Part shown: in pieces, positions 24,801 through 38,498 of the stretch
How the letters are laid out: each line of letters starts with the position of its first letter
Numbering within the stretch: the stretch's first letter is position 1
From: Megalonaias nervosa
Taxonomy: Eukaryota; Mollusca; Bivalvia; Unionida; Unionidae
Length of the DNA stretch: 64,000 nucleotides
Direction of reading: 5' to 3'
NCBI GenBank assembly: GCA_016617855.1
Contig: JAECUM010009738.1
Coordinates: 50,070 to 114,069, forward strand
The notes under the pieces: model-generated
What the model saw: only the letters and a program-made list of their open reading frames with translations
Databases searched by the model: none
Told to the model about the DNA's origin: nothing
Program-made: the position numbers and the translations under genes

Positions 24801-27800
24801 GACTGACATGAAGTGGATGTATATTGTGAAGTACTAAAGAATGTTGACTGACATTACGTGGATGTATCTTGTGAAGTACTAGAGCATGTTGACTGACATG
24901 AAGTGGATGTATATTGTAAAGTACTAGAGCATGTTGACTGACATGAAGTGGATGTATATTGTGAATTACTAGAGCATGTTGACTGACATTACGTGGATGT
25001 ATCTTGTGAAGTACTAGAGCATGTTGACTGACATGAAGTGGATGTATATTGTAAAGTACTAGAGCATGTTGACTGACATGAAGTGGATGTATATTGTGAA
25101 TTACTAGAGCATGTTGACTGACATTACGTGGATGTATCTTGTGAAGTACTAGAGCATGTTGACTGACATGAAGTGGATGTATATTGTAAAGTACTAGAGC
25201 ATGTTGACTGACATGAAGTGGATGTATATTGTGAATTACTAGAGCATGTTGACTGACATGACGTGGATGTATCTTGTGAAGTACTAGAGCATGTTGACTG
25301 ACATGAAGTGGATGTATCTTGTCAATTATTAGAGCAATTTGACTGACATAAAGTGGATGTATATTTTCAGTTGCTAGAACATGTTCATTTACATAAAGTA
25401 GTTGTATATTGTTAATTGCTAGAACATGTTCATTTGTGTAAAGTGGATACTTTCCTTTATGTAATTCTGTATGCATTGATTGCATAACCTGAAAACAGCA
25501 TGTAGAGTGGTTTCAATGATATCATGCACTGGTATAAAAAATTATAAGTCCGCCATTAGGGAGTACCAGCCATTGAATTTTGTCTAAATGTTGCATCATT
25601 TTACAGTGCATATTCATGCAAGTTAAAAATGATCTGAATTTTATTAATGGTATAATTAGTAAATATGGTAAGATTCAATGACTGCTAAGCCTTTGTACTT
25701 TGAGACATTGTATAATGAGGCCAAAATATGATATATGCAGAAACTATATGTGATGAATGGAACAGATCCATATGAACTGAACGGTGCATGAGAATATGTT
25801 ATTGTTGCCTGGTGTGGTCTACGCAGACATTATACTGCTGTATATTCTTGCTTCTAAGATGGCTACAAGTCTAATCCCCCCCCCCCGTTTTTTGCAAGTG
25901 TGTAAAAAGCTAATTTCTGTGTTACCCAATCATAATGCCTTAGAACTACTATTACCTTGCAAATCCAGCTAAAAAACAAAGTTACCTGCCCATCTAAGTG
26001 GCAGTTAGAGTGATCTGCCCTTGATACATGAATTGGTGCCAAATTCTGCATGTACAATTCTGCATGTAGCCCTGCATGTACTCACTGAAATTCATAAAGC
26101 TGGATGTGTGCTGCACTACACCTGTATATATTGTATGCTCTATTTTGTCTTCACAATTTAGACTATGCACAAGAGCAGACTGACAACCACACTGAATGTG
26201 TAGCTTACTCCAGTTGTCAATCTATGAAAACATGTTACACTTGCATATTATAGACAGAAGACAATGGGCAGCAGTACTGGAGGTATTAAAGGGGAAGGTA
26301 CAGAAGCACACCATGAGGGATGAGGACAGCATTACTTTGCATGCTATGGTTCAACACCATATCATATGCTGGGGAGTGAGATGGAGAGCAAACAAACAGT
26401 CTCAGATTCCGTCTCACATATCAGAATTATGGACTGTCTACTTGGATCTGTATCCCATACCCTGTCCCAATATTAAGAACTAAACATCGTGCCAACCAAG
26501 ATTACCCTGTTCTGTCATGACCGGACTCTGCCATATGCGTCTGATTGTAATGGGTCATGTCCACAATCGATCATACAGTATTAGCCATTTGAAGAACAAG
26601 CTATGTCCAGTTTCACAATTCCATGTATGCAGGCACTCTTATGGATAAATCTAGTTCGCATAGTGCCACTAACGCATTCCCAGCATACAATGTCCAGCTT
26701 AGTGCCTCAGTATTTAAGATATGTTGCTTCACTCTGTTCATAAGCTGTTGCCACTCGGAGGGAGCCTGTACTTGATGAATGCTTGGAATCACCATATCTA
26801 ATTCAAGACAGTCTGCTAGTTAGTGGGCCATTATCCCTCACATTCTTCTCCAGCTACTTTGCAGGTAGCACAAGAAATATCGGTTTCAGCACCTTTATCC
26901 AAAGACAACAAAATGTGCTTGCATGTCTCCTCATCGTTATTCTTAATCAGTATTATTTGATGTGCAAAGACTCAACCATATGGGCTTTGACTGAACTTCC
27001 CTTGAACTTAGTCACCAGTTCTATAAGTTCCACATACCAGTTTTTCATTTGGATACATCCACTATGACTGATATATTGCAGCTTTGGGGGTTACAAAGCT
27101 ATCATCTTTACACATTGATTGGAAATCTTTTTATGACATTCATCAGTTGGTGCACAACATTGTGGCAATGGACTCTTTAAGTTGGATTTTGTATGTTTAT
27201 AAATCTTTCAACAGGTGGAATGTACTGTATCTTCTCCTATCTGAATCCTACAGGATGTGTAGGAGCCTGTTTCCAGATAAATACTCTTGCCAACGCCATA
27301 ACAACTGTTGAAACCACAGTTATCCCAAACAGAAGTGGACTAGAGGCATAGAGAGTGTGATTGTCTTTGTCAGAGTTTCTCTCCATGAGAGCCTCTGTAT
27401 CTCAAACAGTGAAATCATCTTCATGCTGCCCTTATCACAGATCCTGGTAGGAGGAAGGCTCCAATTCATTGCTGCCAAGTGAGACAAGAGATGACCTGCA
27501 AGCCTAACGTGTTGTTTCTGAGGGACCTAGTATCACTTTCAATGCACCTACTTCTTTGTCCAGGATTCTCTCAGTGCAGCACTCTTCACCCTATCATTGC
27601 CCTAAGCACATTCAGTTGATTCATTCATACCCCTTGTTCACAATGAAAACACCATGATGGCTTCTAAATGCCATCCAGGAGGGAGACTAAGCAATCAGTG
27701 TGGACTTGTAAGATATTTATCTTCATGTCTCCATTCACATGGCTCCCAGGAAGTTCCTATAATTCGCCTACAAAGTCAATGTTTAGCAGCTCAGGGCACA

Positions 27801-30800
27801 CTCACTTGCACTCCACATCATTCCTTGCAGTTTCACAAGATTGATGGCCCTGAAAATAGCCCATGTCTGGACCACCTCCATCATGTCAACATCAACTACC
27901 TGGATTACATTCTGCAGAACATCAGGTGAGTTATATCTTTGAGCAAGACATGATATCCAATGTTACACTCCATCACAACCTTGATTTCCTTGTCAAAAAG
28001 AACAAATCTGATGTCATATCATCTCAAAATTTTGTTCATCTAGGTATGGAGTTCAGCATTCATTCTGGCTCCCTAATGAATAAGCACCGAAAATCAGTAC
28101 ATTGGTTGCATTCTTGCTTATATGGGACAATCTACCTGCCCATGAATTCCTTTGCCTGCTGGGTTTACTCAATGCAGCAGTGTACCTCTTTGTCCTATGT
28201 TGCCTGTTTATGTGCCCATTACAAATAATTCTGTTGTCGAAATGGAGGCCAAGACTTTCCCCACTGGAACAACTCGCAACCTGCACAAATATGAGGTTCC
28301 ATTTCATAAGGTGGGGCTTTCTCACTTGGCTCATGTTGGGTTTACATCAGCACTGCAACCTCCAGAAATCACAATCTAATGCACAGAGGGCTGTGGGGCA
28401 CAATTCCTTCCATCATTCTGGGAAGCCAGTGGAGCATGGCCACCTCAGGATCATCATTTACATATCAACATTCTGAAGATGAAAGCCATTTCAAAAGCTT
28501 TTTGTTGGTGGCAGGAGGGTCTACATGGGAAGGGAGTTCTCATTCTGTCTGACAATTCCACTGTGGTAACTTATTTTAAATGGCAAGGGATTTTCCATTA
28601 CTGTCATTTCCAACGACAAATCCAAGTTCATCATATCCCAGGACAACCGAATGTATTGTCACTCGAATATGTGCCAGATGGGATTGATCAATGATGGACC
28701 TATTTGTACAGTGTGGAATGCCAAGCTCCCAACCATTTGTCTCACCAGTCCCAGATTTGAAAGCCTGGGCAGTCAGTGCTTTTATGTAGATTGGGATGGC
28801 TTGGATATAAATGCTTACCCCCAACACATACACACACACCTTTGATTCCAGAGGTGATACAGAAAGCAAGAGAATCAGAGTTTTGCCTTGTCCTGATTGC
28901 TTCACTCAAATGGGAAATATTGTGGATCAGTGACTTCATCAATCTTGCAGCCAAAATCTCCAGGAAAATAGATATATTCCCTCAAATGTCAATTTTGTAT
29001 CACTGAGTTGATCAAAGAACTTCTGGCATGTTACCATGCGATCTTTCCGGCTGTCATTTTACATTTTGATCATTGATGTAAGTTATCTAGTCTTATTCAT
29101 TAAATGTTGGAAAGTCGAAATCGATCCTTTTCATCCCAGATGTCATCGCTTTATACTGGCTTTTAGTCCATCTGGAGTTACAAATGGCAACATTTCCTTT
29201 GCTCTTTCTGTGAGTGAGATATGCCAGAATCTATTCAAAAGGTCAAACTTGGTGACACATTGTGCATTTCCAATTTTGTCAATGCATTCATCATATCTTG
29301 GTAATGGAAATGGATTTGTTTGGTGTCACTGTTCAGTTTTCTATAATCAGTACATGTATGGAAAGTGTTGTCAGGTTTCAGCACTAGAATACATGGGAAC
29401 TCAAGTAACTTTTTGTTTGTTCTTTGAAATCATTCTCCAGTAAATATTGGATTGCCTTTTTCAAACATTCTTGTTTGAGAGGATTTATCCTGTACAGAGC
29501 ATGATCTACAATTTTGACATCATCATAAATTTTGTTGGTTCATGTTGGAACATCTGTAAACAAGTGCTCATGTTTACTTAATAACTGTTTTAGTTCACTC
29601 TTCGCTTGTGGCAGCAGATGCAAAAGTTTTTGGTCCAGATTGACCAATATTTCAGAAATTCAGAGATTGGTTATACCAAAGTCACTACAATCCAATTTCA
29701 TGTTGTTGTTTAAATCCTCATGGTGTGGGACAGGTACAACTAAATTGATTGAATGGTTAACATACTCCTTTAACATATTTATGTGGCATAGTTGTTACTG
29801 TTTTCTTCTCACATGAGTATTAAAGGTGTAATTTAAAACACATACTTATTTTTCAAATGTACAAGGTTGATATGCATAAGATTTTTATACTGATTATAGA
29901 AAAGTGAATTGTGTAACTAACAGGATGCCTAATTCATGCATGACTTGCTGGAAAATTCCAGATAGAAAATTTGACCCTTGATCAGATTGGACAGACTTGG
30001 GAAGGCCAAAATGTGTAAAAGATATTTCCAAAGATTTTACTATAGTTTTACTGTTAACATTTTTGATCAAAGCTAGGAGTAAAAAAGTGACCTCATCAAA
30101 AGACTGACAAATAAATATGTCGGCTAAAGGAATATCATTCTCAAGCACTCTCTTTGCCATAGCTCAAGTAATTGCATAATCTGGTTATAAACTGGGGATT
30201 TAAATTTCAGTAAGATCAACCTTTTTGATCCAAACAAAGCTTGTCAGTTACAAATGGATTAACCACAACTTTATTTCTAGTTAGGTCATTACCTAGTAAT
30301 AAATGAATACCCTCGACAGGCAAAGAAGTTATCACTACTGTAGTCAAATGTCCTAAGAGGAAGTCTGCTGACAAATTAACACAATGGAGAGGAACATTAA
30401 CAAAGCCACACTCATCTACCTGAATGAGAACACTTTCACTAAAAGAAGACTTCTCAGAAAAAGGCAAAGTACTTGATAATAATAGACTGAGGAGACCCTT
30501 TGTCTTTTTTTTTTAGTAGGGATAGGCTTGGCAAAATCACCAACAAGTGATACAGAAACTTTCCACATGAATGGTTCATAATTCTCCATTGTTAAATCAG
30601 ACTGGAGTTTGTTTGACACAACAAATGTATTGCCATACATGACCTTGACCTCTTAAAAATAAGAGCATTTGGAACAGCTGTCTTTATTCTGTAACTCAGA
30701 TTTCAGCCTGTAGCAATAAAAAATAATCTGTTTCTTTCTTCTTGCAATAAGTATGCGTAGAAAGAGATAAATATTTCTGATAAGTCTTATCAGAAGTTTG

Positions 30801-33800
30801 AGTCCTAAAAGTTGTGTCAGTTTGAGATTTGAAAGTTCTCATTTGAAACTGAAATGTTTTTTTTTTTTATTACAAAAATCCTGCTGATAGGAAGATTATT
30901 GACAAATTAAACGTTGTGAGTCAAACAATAGTCATCAGCTGTACTAGCAGCATCCTTCATTATCTGGTAATCATATCATAAACATCATTGAACTTCAGTT
31001 CCTTATCTTTGCTGTCATGAGGAGGTGCATATGTGGAGACTGGGCTCTGTAAGTGACACTTTAATCACAGAGTCTGTGAAATCTATTAAAGGATGCAACT
31101 GAACTGGAGTCTGTTGTGATGCAAGATCATACGGAGTTCAAATAACCACCATCTTTCAGATGGCACTGAACAAGTGTCGGATTAAGTTGGAAAATAAAGA
31201 TTGTGCTGCCTTTAAAATCTAAGGGTTTAAGGTTTGATATGCATATGGAGTTGTAGGACTCCACTTGGCACTAAAAAGTATGAAATTTACAGCTTGGCCA
31301 AAGGATTGTAAACTGGAAAATAAAGTGGTTGCTGCCTTTACCAGTTAAGGGCTTATCAACCCACATATAACTTGGGTTATAAAAAGAAATGTATAAATCA
31401 AATCAAAACTTTAATTGCATCAGACACAAACAGTGCTTTTTATACAGCAAAATATGAAATTTAATCCAAATATGGGTTATTTGAAATTGCATCAGTGTTA
31501 TTTATACAGCAAAATACAAAATATAATCCAAATATGGGTTGTTTTGGACTTAACTAAAATGGAAGCAGTATCCTTACTATTAACCACTAACAGTAAACAA
31601 CAATGATGAAACTTCACTTTGCAGCAAGTAATATTTAATATTTTCAGAGTATTAAAATAAAAAATAAATGAATATACAAGTATTGTGTAATGAATGAAGT
31701 GAATAAATACATTGCATATCAAACAGTGTGACCCCACTATAACATGATGGTGGAATCCATAGAACCTGACCATGTTTTGTTCTGAACTGTGTTATAACCA
31801 ACCAAGTCAGTTAGTTGAAGAAAATGATGCATATACTCAAAAAAATGGCTAGTTTGGGGGTGTGGGAAGCTTTAATAAAAGCGGGCACAAAAATATGAGC
31901 ATATTAAATGAGAAATACACCTGTAGTGAAAACAGATTGCATATGTAATATTTTACTTTATTCAGAGACCAACACTTTGGTACATATACATGTATACTGT
32001 TTATACATGTCTGATATATAGCATGGATAGGGAGTATCAACACCCTGCACTCTCCTCTGATCTCATCACATGCACTGAATCCGCAGTACATGTAATTCTG
32101 CAAAAATTACACATAGAGATTTAAAATATTCAATAATTGTCACAGATCATTATGTGTCTAAATTCAGTGGGAAGAAAAAAGCAAAATTATGTTATGAAAG
32201 ATGAAGCACAATTACAGTTTAGTATGTCACAAGGCCAATAGTGTCCATATGAATTCATGGCTTCAGTCTTTTCTTTAAGGGTAAAAGCTTATGTTTTTGT
32301 GTATTGTTATCCATGATAAATGTCCACTAATTAACACTTTTACACCCATTCTTTGAACAACTACAGCAAGAATAATTTTCAGTGAACAGTTGGGGTCATT
32401 TGTATAGGGAATGGACAACATTATTTACTGGTCAAGTGATTGCATCTGACAACACTGCCAAGCCACGTGCATGTGTTGGTTGCCTTTTTTTTTTATGCTT
32501 TTTAAATTTTTGTCGCATAATTTGAACACGGTTTAGCACTGCAATTGACTTTGATGACATGCAGTGTACTTTAATTAATTGATTTATAAATTCAGGTAAG
32601 AAACTTTTATCAACCACCGCATTCTTTGGTGCTTGGTTGTGAATGCAGTTTAAAGAACAAACTTACGTCGGTTGTTGTTTGGGCAACAATTGTTTGCAGA
32701 TCTCTTCCCCAAATGATATCAAACTTGTTGCACTTTATTTTTTGTACTTTTAAGAAGAAGTTATATTTGTTCATGTACAAGAAAAATACATGTATATGAG
32801 ATTTCATGAGCCATGCCATGATCATATTATATCCAAATTTGTGTTGTAATTAACAGGATGTGTTATTGAGGGGTCACACTGTACATGTATTTCTGGATGG
32901 AAATAGTGGCATGAAAATGTAAAAGTATTTGAATTTACAGTAAACATTTAGAGTTCCCAGTTTAGCAAAAAAAAATTTATGTTGAACTTATACGATGACC
33001 CCTACTCTGCTTGAATCAGATTTTCAGTTCAAAAATGTCCACTTATAAGTGAAATGTACAGTACATGATATTTCAACAATCTTGTATACACTTTGGGGCA
33101 GCTAAGGCATTTCAGAGATCTGGAGATGTATGGTTATTTCATGTCCAGATAACTATATGAAGTTCAAAACTATTAAATTGATGATAACACAATCTGCATT
33201 GCCAAGGTGAGAAACTAGCCAATTAAATGAGCAGAGCTTAGGTATCTATCCGTATTATCGTAATAATAATAACAACAACAGCAATCATAATCGGAGAGCT
33301 ATCTTTCTATAATGGGTACACAAGTACATTGCTTTTCTTGTAAACAGCCAAATTTTACCTAAATCCAGATACATATTGCAACACTTCCAATAACAATGTA
33401 TTGTAATAATAATAATAATAATAATAATAACAACAGTAACAACAGCAGCATTAACAACATCAGTCATCATTAACATGATTGTTATCATCATCTGATATTT
33501 GGTTTTCTAAAATGGGTACACAACCAAGTTTTACCCAAACTCTTAATCTTTATTACAGGATTTTAAAAAAATCCTTACATCGGCTTCAAAATTCATTACT
33601 AAGAAATCTGTGTTAATCAGCCAGTTTTTCCACATTATTTTAATTCTTCAGGTTCTTCATTTCTAAACTTCATGGCTTATTGCAGAGAACATTGGGAGGG
33701 TTATCTCCGCACACTGTAACTACATGACTGGCCTTACTACATGACTGGCCTTAGGGAGAGCTGTGTGGGCCCTTTACTTTTAAGATTGAGAAAATAGTAC

Positions 33801-36800
33801 AGCTGGTGGAAACAACAGTTAACCAGACAAAATCTTATTGGATGTTAGTCATGAATTTCCCTCAACTAACTACATGCATATAAAGTATGTGGATTTGCTT
33901 CTGGAAAATCAAAAAAAAAAGATACTGATGTTTATATAACAATAAAGTTTCAAACCAAGGAGTCTTTTGGCATCTCCCAGCACTGTGACAGTAATCAAAG
34001 AAGGTTCCTGTCCTAACACATGAAACAATGGCTGAATTGTTTCAAGATCTTTAGATCACAGGACATAAGAGTGCTGCTACAGTAGGTTTTCTAACGTATT
34101 CAGATAAACTTGTATCTAAACCTGTCTAAGATAAGTAACCAGTAGCATTAATGAATCTTGAAGTTGAAAAGTCATGACAGTAAACTTGACAGAACTTCTA
34201 CAATACTGTAAGATATCAGTATGGAAGGAGGAACTTAGGAATGCAACAGACATAAGAGATGAAGTTGACTCTAGTTCTGGTTCAGAGAAAGGTGGATAAC
34301 TGCTTCAAAGGATAAAGTGTAATGGATCCTTGAAAACCTGTTTAAGTTTGATAAGTGCTATATGCTGTCCACAGCAGGTATGCGTTAAGAGCACTGCAAT
34401 GTTGTGGCTGTGGCCATGGAGCATTTGTTATTGAACAGTATGAAAGCATAATGCAAATTCACCACTAATATTTCACCACATCCTAATGTGGATTGTATCT
34501 GGACGGAATTGGTGTTTCTTCCAATGTGCTTACTGTAATTGTAGTGGACAGGGTTGCATTAATGTGATGTGTCTCTGATGCAAGGAAACTTATGACCTGA
34601 TATGTTCCTCATATGATCCCAAGTTCTGTCATGAGTTAACTGACAAGAGATGGAAATCGAAATGTGAATATGCTTATTATTATTATTATTACTAATCACT
34701 AACATGGCTAACTCCAAGTGTACAGATTGCACTGTGACTTTATTGTTTGGATAGAAAAATATGCCCATATTGAAATCATGAAGTTTTACCTGAGCATTTG
34801 GAAATAATGCAAGAGAAATGTCCACATTTTTCATGTTGCTCTTCCGCCAGAACTTGAGGGGAAGAATTTTACAAGATCACCAGTCAAGGCAACAGTTTCT
34901 GGTGAACTTCATGTTAGCAGTGGTCATGATGGAAGTAATGAGGAATTGGAAGACCACAACACAATGCTATTGTTATCAGGATGAATAAGGCCAGATCTGT
35001 CTCATGTGACAATTTAACTAAATTCAAATGATTTGATTTAAGTGTTTGAAAATTAAATGGAAAGGCAGATTTGTCCTGCCTGCCAAAAACTTCCAGGCTT
35101 GAATACAGCTGTAATAACTAAATTGTGTGTGTGTTTGTGAGTTTGTCTGTGTTTTGGATTTTTCATGTAGCTTTAACAATTTTTCAGTCATGTTGCTATG
35201 ATGTCTGCAGTGTGGCAGTTTATAGTGATGTCTAGCACTGGGGCATCATGGCGCAGACATGTAGCATTATGTCCCAATGCAATCACATTATCCTGACACC
35301 AGGCCAACCAGTCCTGACACTAACCTCGTAATGCTGAGTGCCTAGTGAGGCAGCTGTAGGTACCATTTTTATGTCTTTGGTATGACTTGGCCGGGGTTCG
35401 AACCTGCATCCGAGGCGGACACTCTAACCACTTGGTCTACTAAATTTTGCCACAATCCATTATTATATTTAAACAGTGTTTTAATATTTGTTATCTTACT
35501 TAATATTCCTAAAGAATGAATAAACATGAGTTGATATTTAGTCTTTGATCACTGGAATAAACATAAGTGATACTTAGTCCTTGGTCACTGGAATAAACGT
35601 GAGTGATATTTAGTCCTTGGTCACTGGAATAAACATGAGTGATATTTAGTCCTTGGTCACTGGAATAAACATGAGTGATATTTAGTCCTTGGTCACTTGA
35701 ATAAACACGAGTGATATTTAGTCCTTGGTCACTGGAATAAACATGAGTGATATTTAGTCCTTGGTCACTTGAATAAACACGAGTGATATTTAGTCCTTGG
35801 TCACTTGAATAAACACAAGTGATATTTAGTCCTTGGTCACTGGAATAAACATGAGTGATATTTAGTCCTTGGTCACTGGAATAAACATGAGTGATATTTA
35901 GTCCTTGATCACTTGAATAAACACGAGTGATATTTAGTCCTTTGTCTCAGGAGTTATTAGGATGTCATTCACCATCTCATACAACTTGAAATAAATATAA
36001 TTAAAAAATATTGGGGTTAGTTGAATTTAGAAGTGTTGAAAACATATGTACAAATATAAGCAAAGCAAGAATTTTTGCAGCACTTGCCTGGGCAATTACA
36101 GAAAGATGTCTTTTGACTCCAGCTTGTCAGTATTAAATTTACAGATGTTATTTTCTTCCAGTAAATAATTTTCGTCATTTGTTTAAAATCTAAAAAAGAT
36201 TTAATACCAGGGAGAGTATATTAAAAAACAAAGCAAAATAATTTAGGTTCATATTAGGACATCTGTTTTATCCAAAAATGTCTTGTTTCCAATCCAGATA
36301 CCCTTTGATTTTGTTATGTCACATTTATGTCCAGATAATAAAAAAAAACTTTTAATATATTCTAAGTTATATTCAGAGAAGATTGAGCTCCATTAAAAAG
36401 AATAAAAGCATCTTGTGCGTCTTGACCCAATATATATTCACTGATGTGAAAGATTGGTCCCTGTTCATCCACATTTTGTTTTAAGTTTATCACTGATATC
36501 TTGACTCCCAATGATAATAAGGGACAAGAGGATTTTCTTGATGACAGCCACTTTCAAGTCAAATGAATAATAACATCTGTCCATTATTTATAAAACAGCT
36601 TTTAAACTTATTTCTAAATTGAACATGTACAAACAGAATCATCAAAGTTAAAAAGATTGTAAAGCTTATTGAAGAAATCACCAGGTAATTTTTATGAATG
36701 TGTTTTCCAAGCACCAGGTAATTAATTTGAATGTGTTTTCAGAGCTTATTGGCAGTAATAAACAATATCTATTTTTGTCCTAGTGTTGATGCATCATATT

Positions 36801-38467
36801 GTTACTGTATAACATCCAGGTATTTTATTTAGTAAAATTACCCTCCTTAACTTTTTGAGTATCACTGATTTTTGATGGAAGAACTGTCTTAATCCTAGCT
36901 GAAATAGCTGGCAAAGCAATCTTAAAGTCAACATATAAAAGTTATATAGTTGTCTAACTTTTAATATATCTTCATTTTCTTTCTTTGGTAAACCAATGAT
37001 GGCTCTCTGAGTCTGAAAATCTGAAAGTTTTCCTGTTAGTATATACAGTACATAAAATTCATTGTTTTGCATAGACTCCCCTCCTAAATCATTTCAGAAA
37101 TATTTGTTTCCATCTTCCATCTATTTTAAAGACTTACCATATCATTAATTGAATGTAGACCCTTGCATGATTCTCATGACCAAATTAAATATTGTGATTA
37201 ATCAATCTATATTGAGTTTCTTGACAATTGTCAACATCAAGTCGAGTAATTCTGGTTTTATTCAGTTCCATATAAAACTGCTTTTGAGCTTCTGAAATAT
37301 TTTCTCGTGCAGTATATTTGTCCCATCATCTAAAATAAATTCTTTTATTATTTTATTGATGCAATTTCTTTTTTCAAAATCTAAAATTGTTTTTGTGGGT
37401 TTTTTTTCCACTTAACTCTTTATATAAACCCCTTCTGAGTATGTTTATGTTGGATTCTGCTAATTCTACTTTTCTTGTTTTTAAAAGTTTCCCTGTCTAT
37501 GTTGTCAGACAAAACATCATTAATTTTTTAATATTTCACATTAAATTTCCTTTAGTTTTTTCCATTTATTTCTAATTTGTTTTCCTAATAAAATAACATA
37601 TAGTTTGCAAAACTTTGATCATTACAGGAAACATGATTTCTCCCAAAGTAATAGTTTACTACAGAATTAGTTATACATTTTGTAAAAAATTAATATATGC
37701 AATGTTTCTTGATAGGTGTCATGTAAAATATTATAAGTATCTAAATCAGAGACTTGAACAGTATTTCAATCTCTACAAATTCTAATAGATAAGTTCTCAA
37801 CAATGAAAATTTCATCCTTTAGCTTTCAAACAAAGTTTAGATTTATAATTATAAATTCGTAAAAGTTGTTTGTTGGCATTGACTTTGATATCTACATTCA
37901 CATAATAAATCGTCTTTGAATATCATTTCTTTCCCTGTGAATTACCAGTTCAACTTCACAATTGTTTAAAAAATATATTGAAACTCCAGCATTGTTACTA
38001 GTACAGTGGCTAAATAGACATTTGTAACCCCATCCAGCAGCTCTATATATTTCATGATTCTTTTTATTGTGATAACAGCTCCGGTAGCCTAAGTGGTTAG
38101 AGCATCCACCTCGGATGCCATAGGTCGTGTGTTCGAACCGCAGTCAAGTGATACATATAAAAATAGTAGTAGCAGCTCCCTCACTAGGCACTCAGCATTA
38201 AGAGGTTAGTGTTAGGACTGGTCAGCCTGTTGTCAGGATAATGTGACTGGGTGGGACATTTTGCTCCATGTCTGTGGCATGATGCCCCAGTGCTAGACAT
38301 CACTATAAACTGCCACACTTCAGACAATATGATTGAAAAATTGTTAAAGCTATGTTAAATATCCAAATTACACAAACACACACACTTGTACTTGTAAGTT
38401 TCTGGAAACATAATATAGAGGCATTCTTTTGTTTTACCTAGTGAAACACACAGACACACACACATAC

Positions 38468-38498
<31 letters not shown>

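Noticed and set aside
24556..25485. 309-codon minus-strand ORF
   Set aside because: It is the 45-bp minisatellite read in a stop-free frame; there is no non-repeat domain, splice support or homology.
26613..26795. Minus-strand ORF with PSEWQQLMNRVKQHILN as the missing DIRS tyrosine recombinase
   Set aside because: Wrong strand and wrong side of the DIRS-like RT/RNase H, and none of the recombinase R..H-x-x-R...Y pattern is visible.
35505..35945. CRISPR-like array (36-bp units)
   Set aside because: There are no unique spacers; the whole unit repeats head to tail, and the context is an animal intron.
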